Positions 14,603 to 21,838 of a DNA stretch of 21,838 nucleotides are shown one piece after another. The translations under genes and the position numbers were made by a program. This DNA is from Bacteroidota bacterium (GTDB lineage Bacteria > Bacteroidota > Ignavibacteria > SZUA-365), in NCBI GenBank assembly GCA_018224415.1, contig JAGTUZ010000244.1, forward strand, positions 1 to 21,838, read 5' to 3'. The notes below the pieces were generated by a model. The model saw only the letters and a program-made list of their open reading frames with translations. It searched no databases and had not been told where the DNA came from. The first letter of the stretch is position 1. Each line of letters begins with the position of its first letter.

Positions 14603-15634
14603 TCAGTCCAGAACCGTGCGGCACACTTCGATCGCGCGCTCGACGGCGTCTGTGTCGAGGTCGAGATGGAACACGGCACGGAGGCTGTCGCCCGTGCCCA
14701 TTCCGATTTCGACACCTTCGGCGTGCAGGCGACGCTGCGCCTCGGTGGCGCGCATGGGACCCCCGGCGAAATCCAGGAGAACCATGTTGCTTTGCACACG
14801 TGCGCGGTCGATGCCGAAACTCTGCATCCCGGACAGCGCCTCCGCGAAACTTCGGGCACGAGCGTGATCCTCCGCGAGCAGCGAAAGATGATGCTCGACG
14901 GCATGCAGCGCGGCGGCCGCGAGCATTCCTGCCTGCCGCATGCCTCCACCAAAAATCTTTCGGTACTTGTGGGCTTTCGTGATCAACATCTGCGTGCCCA
15001 GCAGCATGGAGCCCACCGGCGCGCCGAGTCCCTTCGAAAAACAGATCGAGATGGAATCCACCGTCTCCCCGTAATCACGCAGGGGCGTGCCCGACGCAAT
15101 GTGGGCGTTCCAGATGCGCGCTCCGTCGAGATGCAGTCCCATGCCGTGGGCATGGCACGCCGTCCGGAGGTCTCGCATGGCTTCCACGGGATATAACGTT
15201 CCACCCATCCGGTTATGAGTGTTTTCTATACATACGAGGGTGCTGCGGGGATAGTAGTAGGCGTCGGGACGCACGGCCGAGGTGACGTCCCCGGGATGGA
15301 AGACGCCCAGCGTCCCTGCGACGGGATGCAGCTGCACGGCGGACATCATCGACGGCGCGGCGGTTTCGTAATTAAAGATATGGGATTCCTTTTCGACGAT
15401 CACCTCGTCGCCGGGCTGCGTCCAGGCCTTGATCGCGAGCTGGTTGCTCATGACGCCCGTGGGGACGAACAGGCCCGCTTCCTTGCCGAACAGCGCAGCC
15501 ATCTGGTCCTGGAGAAGGTTGACCGAGGGATCTTCGCCGTAGACGTCGTCGCCCAGGGGCGCGAGCATCATTGCCCGTTTCATGTCCGCAGTGGGAAGGG
15601 TCACCGTGTCGCTTCGCAGGTCGATCATGTTCAT
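14603..15634 (-). CDS. ltaE: Low-specificity L-threonine aldolase
   Basis: This PLP enzyme splits threonine or allo-threonine into glycine and acetaldehyde. The 343 residues fit the family. It opens with IDLRSDTVTLPTADM, has GDDVYGEDPSVNLLQ near 28-42, His85 in ESHIFNYE, which should stack on the cofactor, HLDGARIWNA at 168-177 (Asp170), and the PLP-binding Lys201 in CFSKGLGAPVGS. ATG at 15634 and another two codons later are both possible; neither has a strong Shine-Dalgarno. It follows lnt by 54 bases. The family's specificity varies (serine, beta-hydroxy amino acids), so the physiological substrate is inferred. Confidence 0.93.
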   Translation of the reverse strand: MNMIDLRSDTVTLPTADMKRAMMLAPLGDDVYGEDPSVNLLQDQMAALFGKEAGLFVPTGVMSNQLAIKAWTQPGDEVIVEKESHIFNYETAAPSMMSAVQLHPVAGTLGVFHPGDVTSAVRPDAYYYPRSTLVCIENTHNRMGGTLYPVEAMRDLRTACHAHGMGLHLDGARIWNAHIASGTPLRDYGETVDSISICFSKGLGAPVGSMLLGTQMLITKAHKYRKIFGGGMRQAGMLAAAALHAVEHHLSLLAEDHARARSFAEALSGMQSFGIDRARVQSNMVLLDFAGGPMRATEAQRRLHAEGVEIGMGTGDSLRAVFHLDLDTDAVERAIEVCRTVLD

Positions 15635-15688
15635 TTCGTCGTAAGGTATCTGATGTGTGGAAGTTGCCGGTGCGTCCGCAGCCGGCGT

Positions 15689-17368
15689 TCATTTTTTGTA
15701 GTATGCCGAGATGATGGTGAACAGCAAGAGGAAGCCGGCCATGACCGTCAGGCCCAACGGCAGCCAGTCGCCATGGGTCGTGTAGAACGTGCGATCGCTG
15801 CGCAGTGGGAGGTCGCGCACAATGCCGGTGCGGGAGTACAGTTCCGTCTCGTCGCTGACGCGGCCATAGGGGTCGATAAAGCAGCTGATGCCGTTGTTCG
15901 CGCAGCGCGCGACGGCACGCCGGTTCTCGATCGCCCGCAGGACGGTGTAGCGCTGGAGTTGATAGGGACCCGAGGAATTGCCAAACCATCCGTCGTTGGT
16001 GATCACGCCGAGCATTTGCGCGCCGCGGTCCACGAACCCCGCCACGAAGGATGGATAGAGCGTCTCGTAACAGATCATCGCCCACACCCCGACATCCCCT
16101 CCGGAAGTGTGCAGCGTGAAGACAGTTGTGTCATTGCCTACGCCCCAATTGCTGATGCCCACGCCCCAGCTCAGCACGTCCTGCATAAACGGCAGGGCGT
16201 CAAGATACGGGATCCGCTCAGACAGCGGCGTGAGACGCGACTTGTGGTAGATCTGCGGGGCGGGATCGCGGGGCTGCAGCAGCAGCGCGGCGTTGAAATC
16301 ATGATATCGGATATCCGAATCCTGTATGCGTCTCGCGCTCGCGGGCGCGGTCGCCGGGTCGTCGTAGAACACCGTATGCGGGAATCCAGTCAGCAGTGGC
16401 ACGCCCACGCTGTCGACATGACGGCGCAGCCAGGCATACTCCTCGTAATAACTCGCCTGAAGCAGACGGAAGGGGATGGCGGTTTCCGGGAGCATCGCGA
16501 GATCGGGACCGAAAGCGGCAAGGGAGTCGTAGAGGGCGATCAGTCCCCGCAGCTTGCCCATGGGCGTCTCGCCTTCTCCCCACTTGTCGTAGGGATCGAC
16601 ATCGGGCTGGAGGACGGCAACCTTGATACTCCCCGGCTCAGGGCCGTCGGCGGCGGCATCCGCCTGCGCATCCGCAAGCACCAGGGCACCGTGCACGCCC
16701 GGGAGCACGAGCAGCAGGAGCAGCGTCGCTACCGCAGTGACGAACCGCCGGCTGAGAAGTGTCCACTGTCCCTGCCGCCATCGGCGCTGGAGATGGAAGA
16801 CAAGCGCATTGACCGAGGCGACCCAGAATGTGATGCCAAAGGCGCCCGTGACGGTGATAAATTGTATGCTCTCGATGTTGTATGTCTGTGTGTTGGCAAG
16901 GAGCAACCACGGGAAGGACAGTTCCTGCAGCTGTACCAACCACTCCCAGGACGTCCAGATGACAGGAAACGCCGCGATGCTGAACACCGGCCCCATCCGC
17001 CGCCGCAGACTGCCGTAGACGAGAGCGGGAACCATGAAGAACAACGGATGGATGAAGTTGACGAGCACACCTGCCATCTTGAGCCAGGGATCGTCGCCCC
17101 ACCAGCCGCTTATCCACCAGATTGTGCCGGCATTCGCAACCAGGAAGGTTACATAGCTCCAACGGAACACCGCGCGCCAGTCACGCAGATCATCGAGAAG
17201 CGCAAGGAAAGGGACGAGCGCAACGAACGCAGTCACTCCCGAGGGAATGGGAGGAAAAGCCAGCGCAAACAACACGCCGGAAGAAACGGCCAGAAGCATG
17301 CGCTTCCCTGTGCTCCGGCTCCGGTCGTCGTCGTACCTGAGCGCCCCGTGGCGCGTGATGACCTTCAT
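15689..17368 (-). CDS. lnt: Apolipoprotein N-acyltransferase
   Basis: Lnt adds the third acyl chain to the N-terminal cysteine of lipoproteins at the periplasmic face of the inner membrane. The 559 residues have a hydrophobic N-terminal half with about six membrane segments (roughly 24-225), then a nitrilase-like domain (about 245-510), and a final membrane helix before the lysine end (LTVMAGFLLLFTIISAYYKK). The catalytic triad is visible: Glu295 (MLPETAIPF), Lys376 (YHKSRLTPLSERIP) and Cys433 (MICYETLYP). The ATG at 17368 overlaps the stop of the PAP2 gene as ATGA, so translation is probably coupled. Its presence supports an organism with triacylated lipoproteins and an outer membrane. Confidence 0.95.
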   Translation of the reverse strand: MKVITRHGALRYDDDRSRSTGKRMLLAVSSGVLFALAFPPIPSGVTAFVALVPFLALLDDLRDWRAVFRWSYVTFLVANAGTIWWISGWWGDDPWLKMAGVLVNFIHPLFFMVPALVYGSLRRRMGPVFSIAAFPVIWTSWEWLVQLQELSFPWLLLANTQTYNIESIQFITVTGAFGITFWVASVNALVFHLQRRWRQGQWTLLSRRFVTAVATLLLLLVLPGVHGALVLADAQADAAADGPEPGSIKVAVLQPDVDPYDKWGEGETPMGKLRGLIALYDSLAAFGPDLAMLPETAIPFRLLQASYYEEYAWLRRHVDSVGVPLLTGFPHTVFYDDPATAPASARRIQDSDIRYHDFNAALLLQPRDPAPQIYHKSRLTPLSERIPYLDALPFMQDVLSWGVGISNWGVGNDTTVFTLHTSGGDVGVWAMICYETLYPSFVAGFVDRGAQMLGVITNDGWFGNSSGPYQLQRYTVLRAIENRRAVARCANNGISCFIDPYGRVSDETELYSRTGIVRDLPLRSDRTFYTTHGDWLPLGLTVMAGFLLLFTIISAYYKK

Positions 17369-17964
17369 CGCTCTCCTGTCTGTTGTTTCGCAACTTCACC
17401 TTCACGCCTCACCCTCCACAGCCTCCAGGTCCGCGCTGCCCACTCGTAACCGAAGATCACCGCTGCGGCAATCCCGCTACCCAGCACAGCACCTCCGAGG
17501 AGATCCGATGGATAGTGGACGCCCACATACACGCGGGAAAAGGCGACCAGCGAAGCCCAGACCAGCATATACCATTTCGCCTTCGGCCAGAAATGCATCA
17601 CCAGCACCGCCATGGCGAAGTTGTTCGTTGCATGCGAACTGGTAAAGGATTTGCCTCCTCCGCAGCCGACCAGCAGCCGGACATGTTCGAGTACATGGCA
17701 CGGTCGCAAACGTTCGAAAAGTGGCTTGACAACAAAGCTGCTGATCTGGTCGCTGAGAATGATGGTCACGATCAGCAGCAACACGGTAATAACCCCGCGC
17801 CTCTTCCCGAACCACATCAGGGAAAGCAACACCACGGTATAAATGACATACCAGTTTCTGACTTCGGTAATGAACACGAAAAACCAGTCGAACACCGGAT
17901 TCGCAATCGCTTCGTTGCCCCATCGAAAGAACATGAGGTCTATGCTATAAAGCCATTCTATCAA
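17365..17964 (-). CDS. PAP2-family membrane phosphatase
   Basis: PAP2 enzymes remove phosphate from lipid phosphates such as undecaprenyl diphosphate or phosphatidic acid. The 199 residues have several membrane spans and the three family motifs: KPLFERLRP at 80-88 (K-x6-RP), TSSHA at 108-112, with His111, in place of the usual PSGHA, and SRVYVGVHYPSD at 143-154 (SR-x5-H-x3-D). The start is TTG at 17964, because an in-frame TAA lies just upstream and the N-terminus MIEWLYSIDLMFFRW is typical. No good Shine-Dalgarno is visible. It is 26 bases after dedA and overlaps lnt. The altered second motif is noteworthy, but the key Ser and His remain. Confidence 0.9.
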   Translation of the reverse strand: MIEWLYSIDLMFFRWGNEAIANPVFDWFFVFITEVRNWYVIYTVVLLSLMWFGKRRGVITVLLLIVTIILSDQISSFVVKPLFERLRPCHVLEHVRLLVGCGGGKSFTSSHATNNFAMAVLVMHFWPKAKWYMLVWASLVAFSRVYVGVHYPSDLLGGAVLGSGIAAAVIFGYEWAARTWRLWRVRREGEVAKQQTGER

Positions 17965-17990
17965 GTGTATTTATCACTCATGCTTTGATG

Positions 17991-18608
17991 TTAATTATAT
18001 GTCGTGCCGCGTCGTTTTCGCAGCCATGTCAGCAGCCCCCATACAATGAAGGCGAGGACAACGATGCCGGTGACCACGAGGCTGTAGGTGTCGAGATACT
18101 CCCGGATCAAACGCCAGTTGTCCCCGACCACATAGCCGAGATAGAGAAGAATGCTGCTCCATACCAGCGCGCTGATTGCGGACAGCAGCGTGGTCACGGT
18201 CAGATTCAGTTCCGACATACCGGTGACGAAGCTGATCACGGCCCGCGTTCCGGCGAGAAAGCGATTTCCGATCACAACCCAGTAGCCATACCGTCGGAAC
18301 CAGATTTGCACCTTGTAAACGAGCTTGATGGACACAAAGGGAATTTTGCCTGTCTCCAGCACACGATCGCCTAACTGATCCCCGATCCAGTACATGGCCA
18401 TGAAGCCGAGGGTGGATCCTGCCGTTGCAAGCAGGAGCGTGATCACGACGCTACCGGTGCCAATCGCCACAAGGGATCCGGCGAACACTATCACGACGTC
18501 GCTCGGGAACGGGGGAAAAATATTCTCGATAAATGATATCGCAAATACCGCAACATAAATCCAGACGATGTCGACCTGCGAGAGATATGCAATCAGCTGC
18601 TCGAGCAT
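17991..18608 (-). CDS. DedA family membrane protein
   Basis: DedA/SNARE-associated proteins (PF09335 type) are inner-membrane transporters; some members flip undecaprenyl phosphate and others affect membrane potential or phospholipids. The 205 residues show the family core: FIENIFPPFPSDVVIVFAGSL near 26-46, GSTLGFMAMYWIGDQLG near 64-80, then FRRYGYWVVIGNRFLAGTRAVIS (about 104-126), where the conserved RFLAGTR stretch lies, and a C-terminal hydrophobic helix followed by KRRGTTYN. The ATG at 18608 lies seven bases after the ispF stop. Tight linkage to a PAP2 phosphatase and lnt suggests a role in envelope lipid traffic; the substrate is inferred. Confidence 0.93.
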   Translation of the reverse strand: MLEQLIAYLSQVDIVWIYVAVFAISFIENIFPPFPSDVVIVFAGSLVAIGTGSVVITLLLATAGSTLGFMAMYWIGDQLGDRVLETGKIPFVSIKLVYKVQIWFRRYGYWVVIGNRFLAGTRAVISFVTGMSELNLTVTTLLSAISALVWSSILLYLGYVVGDNWRLIREYLDTYSLVVTGIVVLAFIVWGLLTWLRKRRGTTYN

Positions 18609-18615
18609 GGCGCCG

Positions 18616-19104
18616 TCAGTCCCTCATTGTCAGGAGGACAACGGCGTGGGCTTCGATCCCTTCCCCCCTGCCCGCGAACCCCAGGCGCTCGGCGGTCGTG
18701 GCCTTGAGCGAGACCGCGTCCTGATCGATACCCGCAGCGATCGCAATGCGGGAGCGCATCTCGGGCTTGTATGGCAGGATCTTTGGGCGTTCCAGAATGA
18801 GCGTAATGTCGATATTCCCGATCTGGTATCCCCGTTCATTCACGAGCCCAACACAGTGCCGCAGCAGGTCCAGGCTCGAGGCACCGCGCCAGGCAGCGTC
18901 CGTATCGGGAAAGTGCTCGCCGATATCACCCAGCGCCAGCGCTCCGAGAAGGGCGTCGCAGAGCGCGTGCAGGAGGACGTCGCCGTCGGAGTGGGCGACC
19001 GTCCCGAACTCGGAGGAGATAGTCACACCGCCGAGCACAAGCGTTTCTCCTTCCGCCAGGCGATGGACGTCATAGCCGAGACCGATTCTGAATGGCTGTT
19101 TCAT
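18616..19104 (-). CDS. ispF: 2-C-methyl-D-erythritol 2,4-cyclodiphosphate synthase
   Basis: IspF forms the cyclic diphosphate of the MEP pathway towards isopentenyl diphosphate. The 162 residues match the family: GLGYDVHRL at 8-16 with metal ligands Asp12 and His14, AHSDGDVLLHALCDALLGA at 37-55 with His46, GDIGEHFPDTD at 59-69, and the C-terminal KATTAERLGFAGRGEGIEA. The ATG at 19104 has a purine-rich AGAAGG further upstream. It appears to be the first gene of the operon ispF-dedA-PAP2-lnt-ltaE-thioesterase and is not fused to or beside ispD, its frequent partner. Confidence 0.97.
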   Translation of the reverse strand: MKQPFRIGLGYDVHRLAEGETLVLGGVTISSEFGTVAHSDGDVLLHALCDALLGALALGDIGEHFPDTDAAWRGASSLDLLRHCVGLVNERGYQIGNIDITLILERPKILPYKPEMRSRIAIAAGIDQDAVSLKATTAERLGFAGRGEGIEAHAVVLLTMRD

Positions 19105-19157
19105 TCGCGGCGGTACCTTCTCAAATGCGGTTGTGGTTTATCATGATGAACCGTCGT

Positions 19158-19165
19158 CAAAAATA
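19158..19165 (-). promoter_or_regulatory. Possible promoter element for the ispF operon
   Basis: On the - strand TATTTTTG (19165-19158) is a full match to TAnnTTTG, the -7 element known from Bacteroidota. A T-rich stretch (TTTTTCC) lies about 17-23 bases upstream, where the -33 element would be, but it lacks a clear TTG. The predicted transcript start leaves a leader of about 45 bases before ispF. Confidence 0.4.
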
Positions 19166-19205
19166 CGTTCAGACGGGGTAAGGAAAAAGTATTTCACAAC
19201 TGCGG

Positions 19206-19211
19206 TATACT
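19206..19211 (+). promoter_or_regulatory. Possible -10 element upstream of the TldD-like gene
   Basis: TATACT lies 40 bases before the ATG at 19252 in an AT-rich gap between divergent genes. No convincing -35 hexamer is present at the right distance, so this is tentative. Confidence 0.25.
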
Positions 19212-19251
19212 CTCTATCTTGGTTTTTTTGCACAGGAAACGAAATACCGAC

Positions 19252-20877
19252 ATGCAGCGACGCACATTCCTGAAATCCACCGCCGTAGCCGGCACCGCGA
19301 CATTGCTTCCCTGGCGGGTCCGCGGAGGCAGTGTCCCATCCGCCGCCGAACCGCCTTCCGACCAATGGCTGCAAGACGCCGTGGCGGCGGCGATGACGCT
19401 CGGCGCCGAATCCGCATCCGCGCTATTTGTTTCCCAGCGACGACAGAGCATCCAGTTGCGCAAGCAGGACGTCCATTCCATCTCCGATGACGAAGGTGCC
19501 GGGATCACGCTTACGGTCCGTGTCGGCGCTGCCATGGCATCCGCATCCTTACCGGCCGGCCGGAAAGGTTCACCTGGTGACTTCGCGCGTCTGGCCATCG
19601 ATGCGGCAAAGCTGCCATCCTCCGGTATTCGAAGAGACAACCCGCCGAAGGAAGACACGCTCCCGGATGTCGACCGCATCGATCGAATCACACACGTGGA
19701 CCGCCCCCCCGAAGGTGCGCCGGAAGCTGGGCGCTGGGTCCCTGCAGGACTCGAGGATCCCTTCCTGGTCCCATGGGACGAGCGCATTGCCTTCCTCCGA
19801 GGACTGACTTCCACCGCGCTAAAGATGCCCCATATCCCCTCCGCGGTAGCCAACCAGTTCATGCAAAAACGTGACAGCCTGTTCGTCGACAGCGCGGGCA
19901 GCCGTATCGAGCAGACTCAGTATGCAACCTATGTCAATTTCGCGGTCACTGCCTTTCACCAGCAAAAGCGGCTGATCGACACGCGCACAAGCGAGCGCGA
20001 GGCGCAGATGACGGATTGGAATGGCGCAACGGCAAACATGGTGTCCGAACTTGAAACCGCCATTCAGGAAGCACAACGATTGCAGCAGGCGGATCCTGTC
20101 ACGCAGGACAGTTACGATCTGGTTGTGCATCCTTCGCTGCTTTGGAACATTCTGTTCGAGACGCTGATCCCCCATCTCGATCCGCGGCAGCTGCTCGAGC
20201 TCGACGGACGTGCCCCAGCCGACCGCTGGCTCACGCTGGCGAAACTCAACGAGCGCCCGCTGCGCAGTCCAGCGCTCCGGCTTTCCTGGGACCCGACATT
20301 GCCGGGCGGACTCGCGACCTGCGGATGGGACGATACCGGACGAGTCGCACAGAAACGTCAGATCCTCGATGCGAACGGCGGCCTGCAGGCCGTCCCCGTT
20401 TCGCCGGATCTGCTCGCGGTCGATGAGACCTATGCCGCTCTCCCGGGTATGTCATTTTCCCGTGCGACCGCGTGGAACGTTCCTCCGACCGTCGCCATGC
20501 CGAATGTGGTCCTGGCGGGCGGTCCGGGAAAAACCCTCGACGGCCTCGTCGCCGGAGTGGATAACGGTTTGCTTGTCAAGGGACGCGGCACCGTCGTCAC
20601 GAATCCTGCAAAGACCGTGTTCCGCGTGCGACCCCAGGTCGCGTGGATGATCCGCGGCGGCAGAATCACCGAGATGGTGCGGGATGTGGAGATCGAGACA
20701 TCCACCGAGCAGTTCTGGAACGCGCTCGAGGAAGTCGGGCGCGCGGAGGACCAATTTCTCGGCGGCGATCTCTTTCCCCATCGCGCCTTCCCGCTTTGGG
20801 ACACCCCCTTCTCGGTCTCCACACCACCGGCCCTGTTCCGTCGCATTCCTGTTTATCGCACGGAGGGACGTCCATGA
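19252..20877 (+). CDS. TldD-like protein with Tat signal and degenerate zinc site
   Basis: TldD and TldE form a heterodimeric metalloprotease; TldD carries zinc on an HExxxH motif. This 541-residue protein has the family N-terminal fold (GAESASALFVSQRRQSIQLR, VRVGAAMASAS) and C-terminal region (PGGLATCGWDDTG, VAMPNVVLAGGPGKTLDGLV, VDNGLLVKGRGT). It starts MQRRTFLKSTAVAGTATLL, a twin-arginine signal, which sets the start at 19252; AGGAAA lies 12 bases upstream. The segment aligned with the usual LWLTIHESIGH reads LWNILFETLIPH (297-308): the first His is Phe302, Glu303 remains and the second His is Pro307, with a His just after. The C-terminal HGCPPARF-type cysteine region reads STPPALF (T524). 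It is therefore probably not an active zinc protease. It is coupled to the TldE-like gene by ATGA. Confidence 0.85.
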   Translation: MQRRTFLKSTAVAGTATLLPWRVRGGSVPSAAEPPSDQWLQDAVAAAMTLGAESASALFVSQRRQSIQLRKQDVHSISDDEGAGITLTVRVGAAMASASLPAGRKGSPGDFARLAIDAAKLPSSGIRRDNPPKEDTLPDVDRIDRITHVDRPPEGAPEAGRWVPAGLEDPFLVPWDERIAFLRGLTSTALKMPHIPSAVANQFMQKRDSLFVDSAGSRIEQTQYATYVNFAVTAFHQQKRLIDTRTSEREAQMTDWNGATANMVSELETAIQEAQRLQQADPVTQDSYDLVVHPSLLWNILFETLIPHLDPRQLLELDGRAPADRWLTLAKLNERPLRSPALRLSWDPTLPGGLATCGWDDTGRVAQKRQILDANGGLQAVPVSPDLLAVDETYAALPGMSFSRATAWNVPPTVAMPNVVLAGGPGKTLDGLVAGVDNGLLVKGRGTVVTNPAKTVFRVRPQVAWMIRGGRITEMVRDVEIETSTEQFWNALEEVGRAEDQFLGGDLFPHRAFPLWDTPFSVSTPPALFRRIPVYRTEGRP

Positions 20878-21838
20878 TTGATCGCACAACCATAGAGAAC
20901 CTGCTCGCAATCGCTGTGCAGGCAACGGGAGCGGACGAAGTCTTTGCCTCGCTGAGCGCGACGGACGTGACATCCCGCAGCCTGGCCGGACGCCGGCTCG
21001 GGCAGCCGCATCGCATGGAAAACGTCACGTTGTCCATAACCGTCCGCGCCGGCAAGCGCTATGGCCAGGCAAGTGCAAACGTCTCAGGCGAAACCGAAAT
21101 CCAGGCCCTGGTACAACGCGCGATCGACATCGCCAGACGCATGCCGGATGTTCCTGAAATCCTGCCGTTCCCTGGCACATCCACATCCCCCCCGGAATCA
21201 CCCATGTTCGTGGCGGAAGGTGGCAACTCCGCCTGGCAGCGCCTTGACGCCGCCGTGGTCGAACTCCGCGAGAACGCGACCACACGAGACATGACTGCCT
21301 TCGGCAACATGTCGCTTGCGGAGAATATTCTTGCGCTGGCCTCGTCGAATGGTCTGTTCCTGCTGCAGCGCTCCACACTCGGCCATGCGCAGTTCCGCTG
21401 CTTCACGGCGAATGGCCGAAGCACGGGCTTCGACGAACGGTACCATGTCGACAGCGGGGAGCTGCAGCCCGGGAAACTTCTCCGCTCCGCGGCAGACACC
21501 TGCGCGGCATGGGAAGATCCGATCGAGATCCCGCCCGGCCGCATCACCACGATTTTCGAGCCGAGGGCTCTGGCCGACATGCTGCGACCGATGCTCGCGC
21601 AGTTCTCCACCCGCGCCATCGCGCTGGACCAGAGTTTTCTGCGTCGCATGGACGGCAGTTCCTTTCTCGGAATCACCATGTTCGATCCCCGCGTGACGCT
21701 GCATTCCGATCCGTGGGACACCCGCATTCCGTCGCTGCCCTTCACACCCGACGGGGAGATGGTGCGCGTCGAACAATGGGTGAAGTCCGGCGTTATCTCG
21801 CAGCTGGTTGCCGACCGCTTCGAGGCGAACGAAGCAGC
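20874..21838 (+). CDS. TldE/PmbA-like protein, cut by the window end
   Basis: The reading frame is open for 321 residues to the window edge, so the C-terminus is missing. The ATG at 20874 overlaps the previous stop as ATGA and has GGAGGG six bases upstream. Family features are the N-terminal GADEVFASLSATDVTSRSLAG, VRAGKRYGQASANV, IFEPRALADMLRPMLAQFS, and a FDPRVTLHSDPWDTRIPS region beginning near 270, matching the FDPRLTI-type block of PmbA/TldE. TldE members normally lack HExxxH and serve as the non-catalytic partner. No signal peptide is seen, unlike its partner. Coupled translation and close spacing suggest a complex. Confidence 0.87.
   Translation, partial: MIDRTTIENLLAIAVQATGADEVFASLSATDVTSRSLAGRRLGQPHRMENVTLSITVRAGKRYGQASANVSGETEIQALVQRAIDIARRMPDVPEILPFPGTSTSPPESPMFVAEGGNSAWQRLDAAVVELRENATTRDMTAFGNMSLAENILALASSNGLFLLQRSTLGHAQFRCFTANGRSTGFDERYHVDSGELQPGKLLRSAADTCAAWEDPIEIPPGRITTIFEPRALADMLRPMLAQFSTRAIALDQSFLRRMDGSSFLGITMFDPRVTLHSDPWDTRIPSLPFTPDGEMVRVEQWVKSGVISQLVADRFEANEA

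Noticed and set aside
15215..17449. Long open frame on the + strand across lnt and the aldolase
   Set aside because: It is antisense to two well-conserved genes, rich in Arg and His with no family resemblance, and is a GC-rich shadow frame.
19219..19251. Upstream TTG start for the TldD-like gene
   Set aside because: It would place 11 residues before the twin-arginine signal; the ATG at 19252 puts the signal at the N-terminus.

Overview
The window is a GC-rich stretch of bacterial core genome with no mobile elements, rRNA, tRNA or CRISPR. Genes are tightly packed and no gene-free stretch exceeds about 150 bases. Lnt, a PBP4-type DacB with a signal peptide, IspF and a PAP2 phosphatase point to a Gram-negative-type (diderm) cell. 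The order rimP-nusA-infB-rbfA-truB-ribF-rpsO-pnp without ylxR/ylxQ, the pyruvoyl-type arginine decarboxylase, and possible TAnnTTTG-like promoter elements suggest the Bacteroidota/Chlorobiota/Ignavibacteria (FCB) neighbourhood. That placement is inference, not proof.

Left edge (1-2060): a possible 3' end of an unknown gene with a hexapeptide repeat, then dacB on the + strand. dacB converges on, and overlaps by 17 bases, a small unknown protein gene on the - strand.

11526 down to 2061 (- strand): the conserved translation/RNA cluster rimP, nusA, infB, rbfA, truB, ribF, rpsO, pnp. It covers ribosome maturation (RimP, RbfA), transcription elongation (NusA), initiation (IF2), tRNA modification (TruB), flavin cofactors (RibF), ribosomal protein S15 and RNA decay (PNPase). 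Gaps are short and several joints are coupled: TTGA between rbfA and truB, and a GTG start of ribF inside the end of truB. A good promoter sits just upstream of rimP.

11636 to 14025 (+ strand): smpB, tyrS and a pyruvoyl-dependent arginine decarboxylase, diverging from rimP and ending at a perfect bidirectional terminator (14047-14078).

19104 down to 14128 (- strand): ispF, dedA, a PAP2 phosphatase, lnt, a threonine aldolase and a hot-dog thioesterase, probably one operon ending at the same terminator from the other side. The first four genes form a plausible envelope/isoprenoid-lipid set.

Right edge (19252-21838, + strand): a TldD-like protein with a twin-arginine signal, coupled by ATGA to a TldE/PmbA-like partner cut by the window end. 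The TldD homologue appears to have lost its HExxxH zinc motif and C-terminal cysteine. This is the most unusual thing here. I do not see a clearly new multi-gene system; most of the window is housekeeping.
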